The notes under the pieces: generated by a model | Databases searched by the model: none | The model's input: the letters and a program-made list of their open reading frames with translations, nothing else | What the model was told of the DNA's origin: nothing | Shown here: in pieces, positions 34,419 through 43,133 of the stretch | Layout: each line of letters starts with the position of its first letter | Position numbering within the stretch: position 1 is the first letter of the stretch | Assembly: GCA_002384055.1 (NCBI GenBank) | Contig: DGAU01000014.1 | Span: 62,001-126,000 of the forward strand | Source: Flavobacteriaceae bacterium UBA4022 | Lineage (GTDB): Bacteria; Bacteroidota; Bacteroidia; Flavobacteriales; Flavobacteriaceae | Direction of reading: 5' to 3' | DNA length: 64,000 nucleotides | Translations under genes and position numbers: made by a program

Positions 34419-35110
34419 TGGATAGAAGACAAGCCTTACGGAATATAGGATGGGGGAGCGGTGCTTTGGTCGCCACACCAACCATCTTGAGTTTATTGCA
34501 AAGTTGTAACCAGAACCCGGGATTTTCGCCCGTGTTTCTGAGTCAAGGCCAAGGTCACGCCTTAAAAATGATGGTAGACCTCATGCTGCCTAGTGACCCT
34601 GAAGTTCCAGGAGCAGTCGCGATGGGTGTTCATAAATTCATGGACCTTTATTGGAATGACGTGCTGGTTTCTGCAGAGGACCTGCCCGCTCTAGAAGACG
34701 AATTCACAAAGGTACCTGCCGGTGGCCAACAGAAAAGTGTTCGCAATGGATTTACGGCTTTGGAAACCGTTTTTCAAAGTCAATTCGGCGAAGAATTGGC
34801 CTCTGGAGAGTCTGAAGAATTCCGCACGCTATTGTCGCAATACCTGAAAGCGCCTAAAGAAACGCAAGAGGCTTATTCGAGCGAAATGTGGGCCTATCAA
34901 ATGGCTTTAAAAGAAGACCCCAATGCCACAGCAAGCTCAGAAGCTATGACCTATGGTTTATTAACAGGCATCCGCGGTTTGGCTATTTGGGCCTGGAAGC
35001 GCATGGAGTTTATAGGAGAAGATGTCTTGTGGTATGATCCCGTTCCAGGTGTTTATGATGGTTGTATCCCAATCAGCGAAGCCGGAAATGGGAAAGTGAT
35101 GTCTCTATAG
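34418..35110 (+). CDS. Gluconate 2-dehydrogenase subunit 3 family protein with Tat-type lipoprotein signal
   Basis: Small partner of the GMC enzyme, 230 residues. The N-terminus MDRRQALRNIGWG has the twin-arginine pattern, followed by a hydrophobic stretch and a lipobox Cys (LLQSC, Cys29). The rest is a helical subunit-3 domain. It is likely to carry the folded GMC flavoprotein through the Tat pathway and hold it at the membrane. Export of the large subunit by hitchhiking is inferred from the large subunit's lack of a signal. A bidirectional terminator follows. Confidence 0.9.
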   Translation: MDRRQALRNIGWGSGALVATPTILSLLQSCNQNPGFSPVFLSQGQGHALKMMVDLMLPSDPEVPGAVAMGVHKFMDLYWNDVLVSAEDLPALEDEFTKVPAGGQQKSVRNGFTALETVFQSQFGEELASGESEEFRTLLSQYLKAPKETQEAYSSEMWAYQMALKEDPNATASSEAMTYGLLTGIRGLAIWAWKRMEFIGEDVLWYDPVPGVYDGCIPISEAGNGKVMSL

Positions 35111-35138
35111 AAGGCACTTGCTAAAACAATTAGAATAT

Positions 35139-35166
35139 AAAAAGGAGCTCATTTGAGCTCCTTTTT
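35139..35166. terminator. Bidirectional intrinsic terminator
   Basis: AAAAAGGAGCTC (35139-35150) and GAGCTCCTTTTT (35155-35166) form a perfect 12-bp hairpin with loop ATTT; the arms supply T-runs in both directions. It separates the GMC operon from the convergent azurin-like gene. Confidence 0.9.
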
Positions 35167-35223
35167 GTTACACGGGTAATGTCATTTACGCATTATTTTT
35201 GCGATGTCAAAGCAATAAAGAGC

Positions 35224-35724
35224 TTACTCGGTCACGATCAATTGACCCCTCATCATCGAGGAGTGCCCTGGGAAACTACAGATAAAATCATAAACGCCAG
35301 GGGCTGGAGCATCAAAGATAATGACATCGCTTTGTCCACCACCAAGCATTTTGGTATGCACGATCACCGCCACACCATCATTAGGAATCCAATCAGTTTT
35401 GGCACCGCTGGCAGCCGCCTGATTAGCGAAGCCAACAATATTGGTGTCTGGCTTAAGCAGCACAAAGTTATGCCCCATAATACGCTTGTCCATTTTGCCT
35501 ACATGACGAAAGGTGAGTTTGATGGGCTTTCCCGCAGAAGCTTCAAGAGTCTTCTTGTCGAACTGCATGGCATCGTTACCGGTTAGGGCCAATGTTGTTT
35601 GGTTCGATGACTCTGGAGTCGTTGTCGTGGACATGCCTATTTTAAGGGGTTCTTTTTTTGAGGCAGCATCGCCACAAGAAAAAAACACGACCGCTGCTGA
35701 TATTAAAATGAGCCAAGACTTCAT
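35224..35724 (-). CDS. Azurin-like cupredoxin lipoprotein
   Basis: Type I copper protein of 166 residues with a lipoprotein signal (Cys17 in FFSC). The copper ligands line up with azurin: His85 in MGHN, then Cys149, His154 and Met158 in CSFPGHSSMM, with the same spacing as in azurin. It is an envelope electron carrier. It faces the GMC operon and could take electrons from its flavin, but a terminator separates them and it sits in the other orientation, beside the hydrolase gene. Confidence 0.93.
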   Translation of the reverse strand: MKSWLILISAAVVFFSCGDAASKKEPLKIGMSTTTTPESSNQTTLALTGNDAMQFDKKTLEASAGKPIKLTFRHVGKMDKRIMGHNFVLLKPDTNIVGFANQAAASGAKTDWIPNDGVAVIVHTKMLGGGQSDVIIFDAPAPGVYDFICSFPGHSSMMRGQLIVTE

Positions 35725-35727
35725 AAT

Positions 35728-36690
35728 TTAGATTTTATGGGTTAAAAAATCGAGCGCACGTGTCTCGTTATAGTAAATATTGGAGGAGGTATAAAAGCCC
35801 ACGTGACCTCCGTGTTTTGGGCTTTCAAGATAAATGTTTTTGGCTTCCTTCGCAAATGCAATTGGCAGACAATTGGCAGACAAAAAAGTATCATTTTGCG
35901 CATTAAGTATCAAGGTCGGGCACTTGATCTGGTCCAAATAGTCAATAGGACTGTTGGCGGTATAATACGCCTGGCCATTGGCATAACCATGAATAGGCGC
36001 TGTATATAGATCATCAAAGTCTTTCAAGGATCGAATGGCCCGAGCGGCATTGCGCTGCAGATCATCAGGAAATTGACGTTGCTTTTGTCGGTATTTTTGC
36101 TTGAGGGTTTGGAGAAACGCGATCTGATAGATACGGTTATCGGGCTGGCTCAGACGCTGCATCGAAGCACTAAGATCTAATGGGGTCGAAACAGCAACGG
36201 CCTTTTTGATGTGCTCATGGGCCCCCAGGTTTTTCCCTAAATAATTTAGAAGTAAACTCCCCCCTAAACTAAAGCCGATGGCGGTTAATTCAGCGTAATC
36301 TTTGGTGCGCTTTATGTGACGGACGACATCGTCGAGATCGTCAATTTTGCCCGCATTATAAGAAACGACTTTCTGGTTCATTTGTCCTGAGCATCCCCTA
36401 AAATTCATGGCGCAAATGTCATAACCGGCGGCCAAAAGCACATGGGCTTGGCCAACAATATAGGAGCGTTGTGCATTGCCCTCAAGTCCATGTAGCAAGA
36501 GCACCGCCCCTTGGGCTGTTTTTGTGGTGAACGACCAGTCCAAATCGACAAAATCTCCATCGGATAAGTTGATGCGTTCGCGCTCATATTTTAGTGGCGC
36601 CATACACCGCAATTTGGCCGAATAAATGGTCGATAAATGACCACTTTTTAGCCAGCCTTTGCGTTGATAAGATGAGGGAATATGGGGCAT
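35728..36690 (-). CDS. Alpha/beta hydrolase, YheT family
   Basis: A 320-residue alpha/beta-fold hydrolase. HGLEG is at about 67-71, the nucleophile elbow GFSLGG is at 139-144, Asp lies in LNAQNDTFL and His in HGGHVGF. The start PHIPSSYQRKGWLKSGHLSTIYSA is typical of YheT proteins. The substrate is unknown, probably an ester. It is 3 bases upstream of the azurin-like gene and may be cotranscribed. Confidence 0.9.
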   Translation of the reverse strand: MPHIPSSYQRKGWLKSGHLSTIYSAKLRCMAPLKYERERINLSDGDFVDLDWSFTTKTAQGAVLLLHGLEGNAQRSYIVGQAHVLLAAGYDICAMNFRGCSGQMNQKVVSYNAGKIDDLDDVVRHIKRTKDYAELTAIGFSLGGSLLLNYLGKNLGAHEHIKKAVAVSTPLDLSASMQRLSQPDNRIYQIAFLQTLKQKYRQKQRQFPDDLQRNAARAIRSLKDFDDLYTAPIHGYANGQAYYTANSPIDYLDQIKCPTLILNAQNDTFLSANCLPIAFAKEAKNIYLESPKHGGHVGFYTSSNIYYNETRALDFLTHKI

Positions 36691-36738
36691 TTCTTGGACG
36701 GAAAATTATTGCCTAAATTTACATTAAAATATAAGTAA

Positions 36739-37260
36739 GTGTATACAAAAAAATTTGAAATGCGTTGGAGCGATATCGACTCTAATCTCCACCTACGCAA
36801 CAGTGCTTATGTCGATTATATGAGCCACACGCGAATGAGTTATTTTTCTGAAAAAGGCATTTCGCAATCCCGGCTTAGCGCGCTGTCACTAGGTCCCGTG
36901 GTGCTGCATGAGCATATACATTATTTTAAAGAAGTATTGGTCGGTGGTCCGGTGACGGTTTCTTTGGCCCTAACGGGACATTCTCAGGACGGGGTGTTCT
37001 TTTCTTTTGTCCATAATTTTTATAATGATTCGGGTCAAAATTTGGCGCGCTGCCGTATGTTGGGGGCCTGGATTGATTTAAAGACCAGGAAGTTGACTCC
37101 ACCGATGGCCGAAATGTGGACCTTTTTGGAGGGGATCCCGAGGGCAGAAAATTTCCACGAACTCACCAAAGAAGACCTTAGGGCTTTTGGAGAATATCCA
37201 CAAGACCTAACTGCCGAGACGCTGTCTGCTGCTGAGGTAGACGCCGGCAAAAATAAATAG
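36739..37260 (+). CDS. Acyl-CoA thioesterase (hotdog fold)
   Basis: A 173-residue hotdog-fold protein starting at GTG 36739. The segment MRWSDIDSNLHLRNSAYVDYMSHTRMSYF contains the catalytic Asp and the N-terminal helix of 4-hydroxybenzoyl-CoA thioesterase-like enzymes. It hydrolyses an acyl-CoA; the chain length is unknown. Its 3' end overlaps the convergent EamA gene by 54 bases, an unusually long overlap. Confidence 0.85.
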   Translation: MYTKKFEMRWSDIDSNLHLRNSAYVDYMSHTRMSYFSEKGISQSRLSALSLGPVVLHEHIHYFKEVLVGGPVTVSLALTGHSQDGVFFSFVHNFYNDSGQNLARCRMLGAWIDLKTRKLTPPMAEMWTFLEGIPRAENFHELTKEDLRAFGEYPQDLTAETLSAAEVDAGKNK

Positions 37261-38109
37261 CGCTGCAAAAATACGAATGGCATTCAAATGATCGACGCCA
37301 GAGGCAAGGGCAACAATTGTCGCAATAATGGGCTGTAAATAAATAAAGGCACCAATGGTCGAAGGGCTGAGTTGTTTCAGTGCAAAAATATTGAACAAGT
37401 AGGTCAGTACCGTGGTGGCAACCACCACAAAACAGAGCCGCCAAATCGAATCAAAACTCAAGCTTGTCCAGGCGACCTGCGAAAACTCTTGATAGCCCAA
37501 GGGGATATTCAAGGGAATAGCGATCAGAAAAAAATACTTCATCAGTGTGATGGCATGGTATTTATGAGTGAGGGGCTTTACCAGAATCAGGTAAATGGAA
37601 TAGGAGAATGCGTTGAGCATAAAGTAGAGGTTGCCCAAAGGAATGTTTGGGGCATTGGTTTGTGTCGGCACATCAAGTAATACAAGCCCTAATGCGCCTG
37701 CCAAACCAATAAAAATTCCCGTAGCCTTGAGGGCGCTAATGGACTCTTTCAAAAATATCCGGCCTAAGACCAAAAGAATTACAGGAACTAAGGTGATGAC
37801 AACGGAAGAATTAATAGGAGTCGACAATTCTAGGCCTTTGAAAAAAGAGGTCATGTTGATGGACATGCCAAATAGAGCACACCAGAAAAACAGCATCCGG
37901 TCTTTTTTGTCTACACGTTCTTTTGGAAAGAATTGGGCGATGAGCCAAAACAATATTGCTGCGCCAACAACACGCAACAAAATAAAGGCATGCGGCCGAA
38001 TGACTTCGGGCATTAGCCCTTTGGCAATGGTATGGTTGGCCCCATAAATAATGCTGGCGCCCGAGGCCGCCATCAATGCCAAATTCCTCAGTTTAATTTT
38101 CTGTTTCAA
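37207..38109 (-). CDS. EamA (DMT) family transporter
   Basis: Inner-membrane permease with ten helices in two EamA repeats; typical exporter of metabolites. The longest frame begins at 38172, deep in the ArsC-like gene, and its first 20 residues look random. I prefer the TTG at 38109 (LKQKIKLRNLALM...), which overlaps the ArsC-like stop by 17 bases; ATG at 38073 is a further option. The first helix contains SIIYGANHTIAKG. Its 3' end overlaps the thioesterase gene. Confidence 0.85.
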   Translation of the reverse strand: MKQKIKLRNLALMAASGASIIYGANHTIAKGLMPEVIRPHAFILLRVVGAAILFWLIAQFFPKERVDKKDRMLFFWCALFGMSINMTSFFKGLELSTPINSSVVITLVPVILLVLGRIFLKESISALKATGIFIGLAGALGLVLLDVPTQTNAPNIPLGNLYFMLNAFSYSIYLILVKPLTHKYHAITLMKYFFLIAIPLNIPLGYQEFSQVAWTSLSFDSIWRLCFVVVATTVLTYLFNIFALKQLSPSTIGAFIYLQPIIATIVALASGVDHLNAIRIFAALFIFAGVYLSSRQRLGS

Positions 38110-38452
38110 GACGGTGTTGTAAGTTGTCGACAGTACTTTTGGCTGACCCAATAAAAATATCTTGGCCAACAACCACTACCGGTCGTTTTAAGAAGGTGTA
38201 ATGTTCCAGCAGGAGCGCTTTATAGCGGTCTTCATCGAGTGTTTCGTTCTGTAATTGCCGTTCTTGAAAAAGCTTGGCACGGCGACTGAACAAAGCACTG
38301 TAAGAACCACTTAATTTTTTGAGGTGCGCCACATCTTGTGCCGTTAAAGGAGTTGTTTTGATGTCTTGCATGATAAAGTCGGCCGATAATGCTAAGTTTT
38401 TTAAAATACGCTTACACGTGCTGCAACTGTTAAGGTAATAGACTTTTTTCAT
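38093..38452 (-). CDS. ArsC/Spx-family thioredoxin-like protein
   Basis: A 119-residue protein of the arsenate reductase/Spx family with a CSTC motif at 10-13 in a thioredoxin fold. The ATG at 38452 overlaps the upstream stop (ATGA); the longer frame to 38494 runs into that gene. Without the Arg residues of true ArsC in clear view, it is safest to call it ArsC-like; a role in arsenate reduction is not shown. Confidence 0.85.
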   Translation of the reverse strand: MKKVYYLNSCSTCKRILKNLALSADFIMQDIKTTPLTAQDVAHLKKLSGSYSALFSRRAKLFQERQLQNETLDEDRYKALLLEHYTFLKRPVVVVGQDIFIGSAKSTVDNLQHRLETEN

Positions 38453-39210
38453 CGAAAATACTGAGGGTTTAAAAACGGGGTGATTTGTGCCCATGTTAGC
38501 TGTATTATTTGGTCATCAAGACGCAAGTTTTGCCGCGGGTCTTTGTTTGTGGTAACCATGGAGAGCCCATCGGCATCGAACCCTAGCGATTGGTTGATTT
38601 GCCAAACGGAGATTTGATTTGTCGCATCTTTGGCAGATAAAGCGGCTCCATAGGCCCTTTGTTGTGAAACGACACGGATCACATCGCTCAAACCTTGTGG
38701 GTTGGAGACGAGTTCTTGCAGCGGGATCAGGCGCCCGGTTATTTGGTCAAAGTTTAAATAGGCTCCGCGGCTCTTGTTCGGGTGAAGGACGGGATTCAAT
38801 TCTATGGACAAAAAAAGCGAGAGCAGGTACTTATTTTGATATGAAAGCCCCGCGTTTAACTGACCACGATAACTGTTGCGTGGGGTAAATTCACTTTGAT
38901 AATCTCTGGCCAGCAGAAGGTATTGGTCTAGAGCTTCTCCTATATCACTGGCTGTGGGGGCGTTATCGTCCCCTAAAAACAATGCGGCAATAAACCAAGA
39001 GGAAATCTGCTGATTGAGCCTTGTGGCGGTGGTCGCGTCTCCTTCAAAAAAAGGAAAGCTAACTGAGAATTCAGGGCACCCACCATCGCGGCAGATGGCC
39101 CGCTCCTGTGCCGTTATCGTCCGCAAGGCATGGGTGGTTTTTGGGGATTTTTGACAGCTATTGAGCAGTATTGCCAATAGACCCCATAGCATGTATTTTT
39201 GGCAAGACAT
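38449..39210 (-). CDS. DUF3298-like lipoprotein
   Basis: Exported lipoprotein of up to 253 residues. A hydrophobic start ends at Cys19 (LLNSC); Met7 at 39192 is an alternative start giving a shorter but still good signal. The mature part has SVSFPFFEGD, then a middle region with NAGLSYQNKYLLSLFLS and GAYLNFDQITGRLIPLQEL, and ends in ITPFLNP, matching the DUF4163/DUF3298 arrangement. Function is unknown; likely in the cell envelope. Confidence 0.78.
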   Translation of the reverse strand: MSCQKYMLWGLLAILLNSCQKSPKTTHALRTITAQERAICRDGGCPEFSVSFPFFEGDATTATRLNQQISSWFIAALFLGDDNAPTASDIGEALDQYLLLARDYQSEFTPRNSYRGQLNAGLSYQNKYLLSLFLSIELNPVLHPNKSRGAYLNFDQITGRLIPLQELVSNPQGLSDVIRVVSQQRAYGAALSAKDATNQISVWQINQSLGFDADGLSMVTTNKDPRQNLRLDDQIIQLTWAQITPFLNPQYFR

Positions 39211-39252
39211 CAGTTAAAAATACAATAGTTTTTATAATGAATCAGGAAAATG

Positions 39253-39260
39253 TACTTTTG
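39253..39260 (+). promoter_or_regulatory. -7 promoter element of the cystathionine gamma-synthase gene
   Basis: TACTTTTG, a perfect TAnnTTTG, 20 bases before the ATG at 39281. No TTG at the usual upstream distance. Confidence 0.55.
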
Positions 39261-39280
39261 TTTCTTTGATACCAAAAGCT

Positions 39281-40420
39281 ATGAAATTTAATACCAAAAC
39301 AATACACGGAGGACAACAACACGACCCAGCTTATGGAGCGGTGATGCCCCCGATTTATCAGACTTCGACCTATGCACAAACCACACCGGGCGGTCATAAG
39401 GGTTTTGAATATTCACGAACCCATAACCCGACAAGGGCAGCTTTAGAAGCGGCTTTTGCAAGCATAGAAAACGGGTCTTTTGGACTTGCTTTTGGCAGTG
39501 GCCTTGCGGCGATTGATGCGGTTATGAAATTGCTAAAACCTGGAGATGAGGTCATTTCGACCAATGATCTATACGGAGGGACATATCGGTTATTCACCAA
39601 GATATTTGAGCCTTTTGGCATTAAATTTCATTTTGTTGGCATGGCCGATATGCAGACCATAGAAGCGCAGATCACACCGAACACGAAAATGATTTGGGCC
39701 GAGACACCTACCAATCCGATGATGAACATTATCGACATCAAAGCTTGCGCGCAAGTCGCCAAAAAGCACGGATTACTTTTGGCGGTGGACAACACTTTTG
39801 CCACGCCATACCTCCAACAGCCTTTGGACCTTGGGGCGGATATAGTGATGCACAGCGCTACAAAATACCTTGGCGGCCATAGCGATGTGGTTATGGGTGC
39901 TTTGGTTGTTAAGGACCAGGACTTGGCAGACCGGTTGTATTTTATCCAGAACGCTAGTGGTGCCATCTGCGGTCCACAAGACAGCTTTTTAGTATTAAGA
40001 GGCCTCAAGACCTTGCACGTGCGCATGCAAAGACATTGTGAAAACGGTCGTGTGGTGGCAGAGTACCTCAAGAGTCATCCGAAGGTTGAAAAAGTGTATT
40101 GGCCAGGATTTGAGGACCATCCTAATCATAATGTGGCCCGTGATCAGATGAGTGATTTTGGTGGTATGATTTCATTTGTTACCAAAGGCAACGATTTCCA
40201 GAGTGCGATCCGCACGGTCGAACGATTAAAAGTCTTCACCTTGGCAGAAAGCTTAGGTGGCGTCGAAAGCCTCGCCGGACATCCCGCCAGCATGACCCAT
40301 GCCAGCATTCCCAAAGAGGAGCGTGAAAAGACGGGCTTGGTGGATTCTTTGATCCGCTTGAGCGTCGGGATAGAAGACGCAGAAGATCTTATTGCGGATT
40401 TAGCGCAAGCACTAGATTAG
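39281..40420 (+). CDS. metB: Cystathionine gamma-synthase (trans-sulfuration PLP enzyme)
   Basis: PLP-dependent Cys/Met metabolism enzyme of 379 residues from the ATG at 39281; TTG at 39266 would add only five residues. Tyr-Ser-Arg at 44-46 and the PLP lysine Lys195 in SATKYLGGHSD are in place. It joins an activated homoserine and cysteine to cystathionine in methionine synthesis, or cleaves cystathionine if it works as gamma-lyase. These two cannot be separated safely by eye. Confidence 0.92.
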   Translation: MKFNTKTIHGGQQHDPAYGAVMPPIYQTSTYAQTTPGGHKGFEYSRTHNPTRAALEAAFASIENGSFGLAFGSGLAAIDAVMKLLKPGDEVISTNDLYGGTYRLFTKIFEPFGIKFHFVGMADMQTIEAQITPNTKMIWAETPTNPMMNIIDIKACAQVAKKHGLLLAVDNTFATPYLQQPLDLGADIVMHSATKYLGGHSDVVMGALVVKDQDLADRLYFIQNASGAICGPQDSFLVLRGLKTLHVRMQRHCENGRVVAEYLKSHPKVEKVYWPGFEDHPNHNVARDQMSDFGGMISFVTKGNDFQSAIRTVERLKVFTLAESLGGVESLAGHPASMTHASIPKEEREKTGLVDSLIRLSVGIEDAEDLIADLAQALD

Positions 40421-40564
40421 ATAGCTCAAGCGCGGTGTGATCATAAAGGATGACTTTTTCTGGGCTCATAAGCTAATGTGCTTCGTGAATTTAGAAAAGA
40501 GCAAGTCGTTTTTGTGACGATTGCGCCAATGGACATCTCTAAGAAAATTCCCGGGAAATAAAAA

Positions 40565-41392
40565 TTAATTCAGGTAGAAGACACCACCAAAATTGAGCCA
40601 AAAAATCCAATCGTTGGCATTGTTTTCGGGTACAGAAACCCCGTTGTTTAGGCCAAGAGCCTGAACGTTGTAATCAAGTTGTGGATTAAGCCCATCGACC
40701 CAATTCGAAAAATAATATTGCCAACGCCAATCTAGAAGGAGGTCAATCGACTTATTGATCTTGTAGCGTGTCCCAAAACTCGTGACGATGCTCCAAGTAG
40801 AACCACCGGCTTGTCGGAAACTATAATAGTATTTATCGGGGGTGGTAATCGGGGTGTTGAGTGCGCCAAAGTCGCTATAGGCATAGGGGTCAAACCCGAC
40901 CCAGTGGACTCCTGTGCTGATATAGGGCGCCCATCTTTTGCCATCGGCCATAAAATCACGGATGCTAAAAAGGTGGTATTCTAACTGGGCCCCAACGTCA
41001 AATACGGAACTCGATCCTTTCATGGCCCTGAGCTGATCTGCCACAAAAGAGGTCGCCGAGGATTGAACCCACTGTCCATAGTGTTCAAAGTTGGTTTTGT
41101 GGAAGGTGATTTCGGTACGCACTTTAAAACGGTCGTTAAAATAAGTATCTCGGTTATAACACTTACAGTCAGCACGGTAGGCAAAGTTGATGTAATGCGC
41201 CAAGGCAAAACCCCAGCCAGTATTTCCAATGTTGGTGGCGATGTTGTTTCTCTGACCATAATCACCATAAAAAGCTACAGGCCCCGTCAAAATGCCGATC
41301 TCATTTGAGAATGTGCCAAAAATTTGACCAAAACCCTTTGCGGGAAAGACCAAAAGCAAGCAAGTTTAGGATGTGATTAGTTTTATTTTCAT
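40565..41392 (-). pseudogene. THC0290_0291 family protein gene with stop codon in signal peptide
   Basis: The long frame (40565-41359, up to 264 residues) encodes a beta-rich protein that matches the flavobacterial THC0290_0291 family, e.g. IFGTFSNEIGILTGPVAFYGDYGQR and HYINFAYR. Its first codon is TTG, inside a signal peptide. Reading upstream in the same frame gives ATG at 41392 and MKIKLITS, then TAA (41366-41368), then TCLLLVFPAKGFGQ: a complete signal peptide broken by one stop at codon 9. A promoter box lies 30 bases upstream of that ATG. It may be a pseudogene, use the TTG, or reflect a sequencing error. Confidence 0.72.
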
Positions 41393-41422
41393 GGATAGGC
41401 TCGAGAGCATATGTCTTGCAGT

Positions 41423-41430
41423 CAAAGATA
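41423..41430 (-). promoter_or_regulatory. -7 promoter element of the THC0290_0291 gene
   Basis: TATCTTTG on the minus strand (plus 41423-41430), perfect TAnnTTTG, 30 bases before the ATG at 41392. It supports that ATG as the original start. Confidence 0.55.
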
Positions 41431-41510
41431 AAAAAATAGAGACAACTCAGCAGTCTTTATTTTGAACTAACTATTTTATAAAAAAACCATCAAGATCAAG
41501 AGAAGTGATT

Positions 41511-41518
41511 TATATTTG
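41511..41518 (+). promoter_or_regulatory. -7 promoter element of gdhA
   Basis: TATATTTG, a perfect TAnnTTTG, in the divergent region 118 bases before the gdhA start, leaving a leader of over 100 bases. No TTG at the expected spacing. Confidence 0.45.
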
Positions 41519-41636
41519 TATCGACCAAAATGAAGGTAATTTTTTGCAATTATCGCAAAATAAAAGAGCATCACAGAGCATATTTTAGTGAATAACCAAT
41601 AAACAAAGCTTTTTTTGTCCATTTAAACAATCATTT

Positions 41637-42980
41637 GTGAAAAACCTAATCGAAGATTTTATTGCTCAAGTAGCAGCAAAAAACCCAAATGAGCCTGAAT
41701 TCATTCAGGCCGTAACCGAAGTCGCCGAAACGGTGATTCCTTTTATCGCTCAAAATGAGCGCTATCAAAACAAAAAGTTATTAGAGCGCATGGTCGAGCC
41801 AGAACGCACCCTTATTTTTAGAGTGCCATGGACGGATGCGGCTGGAGAAATTCAGGTGAACCGTGGGTTCAGAATTGAGTTTAACTCTGCAATAGGGCCT
41901 TACAAAGGCGGTTTGCGTTTTCACCCGTCCGTTAATTTGAGCATTCTCAAGTTTTTGGGGTTTGAACAAGTCTTCAAAAACAGCCTAACGACCTTGCCTA
42001 TGGGTGGCGGTAAAGGCGGAAGCGATTTTGATCCTAAAGGAAAAAGTGATGCCGAAGTCATGCGTTTTTGTCAAAGTTTTATGACCGAATTATCCCGCCA
42101 TATTGGTGCCAACACTGATGTGCCAGCTGGAGATATTGGCGTAGGAGGCCGTGAAATTGGCTATATGTTTGGTCAATACAAACGCTTGCGTAATGAATTC
42201 ACCGGTGTTTTGACCGGCAAAGGCATGAGTTATGGAGGTTCTTTAATCCGTCCTGAAGCGACCGGATATGGCAACGTCTATTTTGCCCAAAACATGCTCA
42301 AAACCAAAGGGTCTTCTTTAGAGGGCAAAACAGTCGTGATTTCAGGGTCTGGTAATGTAGCCCAATATGCTGCCGAAAAAGCAACCGAATTGGGCGCCAA
42401 GGTCGTAACCTTATCAGACTCCTCTGGGTACATTTATGACCAAGAAGGTATTGATGCTCAGAAGTTGGCCTTTGTCATGGAACTCAAAAATGAAAAACGG
42501 GGTCGTATTAGTGGCTATCTCGATGCGTATCCTCATGCTACATTTGTGGCCAATAAGCGTCCTTGGGAAATCGCTTGTGATGTGGCCTTGCCTTGTGCCA
42601 CTCAGAACGAATTGGATGGTGCCGATGCGCACCAATTAATAGACCAAGGTTGTTTTTGTGTTGGAGAAGGAGCTAATATGCCTTGCACTCCAGAGGCTGT
42701 AGCGGTTTTTCAAAAGGCCAAGATATTATTCAGCCCAGGAAAGGCATCAAACGCAGGAGGGGTCGCCACCTCTGGATTAGAAATGTCTCAAAACTCTTTG
42801 CGACTGAATTGGACCAGAGAAGAAGTGGACCAGAAACTACACCACATTATGAATGCCATTCACGAAGCTTGTGTGACCTACGGCACTGAGCCAGATGGTT
42901 ACGTGGATTACGTCAAAGGGGCTAATGTCGCTGGATTTGTCAAAGTTGCTGAAGCGATGATGGCTCAAGGGGTCGTCTAG
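41637..42980 (+). CDS. gdhA: NADP-specific glutamate dehydrogenase
   Basis: Assimilates ammonia by reductive amination of 2-oxoglutarate. It has 447 residues, the length of the hexameric NADP enzyme. Lys90 in PYKGGLRFHP and Lys126 in GGGKGG are the conserved substrate and catalytic lysines, and the Rossmann motif is at VVISGSGNVAQYAAEKA. Translation starts at GTG 41637. Monocistronic, with a strong terminator after it. Confidence 0.97.
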   Translation: MKNLIEDFIAQVAAKNPNEPEFIQAVTEVAETVIPFIAQNERYQNKKLLERMVEPERTLIFRVPWTDAAGEIQVNRGFRIEFNSAIGPYKGGLRFHPSVNLSILKFLGFEQVFKNSLTTLPMGGGKGGSDFDPKGKSDAEVMRFCQSFMTELSRHIGANTDVPAGDIGVGGREIGYMFGQYKRLRNEFTGVLTGKGMSYGGSLIRPEATGYGNVYFAQNMLKTKGSSLEGKTVVISGSGNVAQYAAEKATELGAKVVTLSDSSGYIYDQEGIDAQKLAFVMELKNEKRGRISGYLDAYPHATFVANKRPWEIACDVALPCATQNELDGADAHQLIDQGCFCVGEGANMPCTPEAVAVFQKAKILFSPGKASNAGGVATSGLEMSQNSLRLNWTREEVDQKLHHIMNAIHEACVTYGTEPDGYVDYVKGANVAGFVKVAEAMMAQGVV

Positions 42981-43005
42981 ACCTATAAATCCGACAAAAT
43001 GTATC

Positions 43006-43045
43006 ATGCCAAAAGTTCCCGAAAGGGAACTTTTGGCATTTTATT
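43006..43045 (+). terminator. Intrinsic terminator of gdhA
   Basis: ATGCCAAAAGTTCCC (43006-43020) and GGGAACTTTTGGCAT (43025-43039) make a perfect 15-bp stem with a GAAA tetraloop, followed by TTTATTTTTT. Confidence 0.93.
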
Positions 43046-43133
43046 TTTTACCAACAGATTTCTCCGCGAGCCTTATGGGGTTTCTACAATAAATAGTAAT
43101 TTACGCTGTTCTTAATCAGGGATAAGCGTGCTC

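Noticed and set aside
37631..38047. 138-codon plus-strand frame opposite the EamA gene
   Set aside because: Shadow of membrane-helix codons; no supporting signals.
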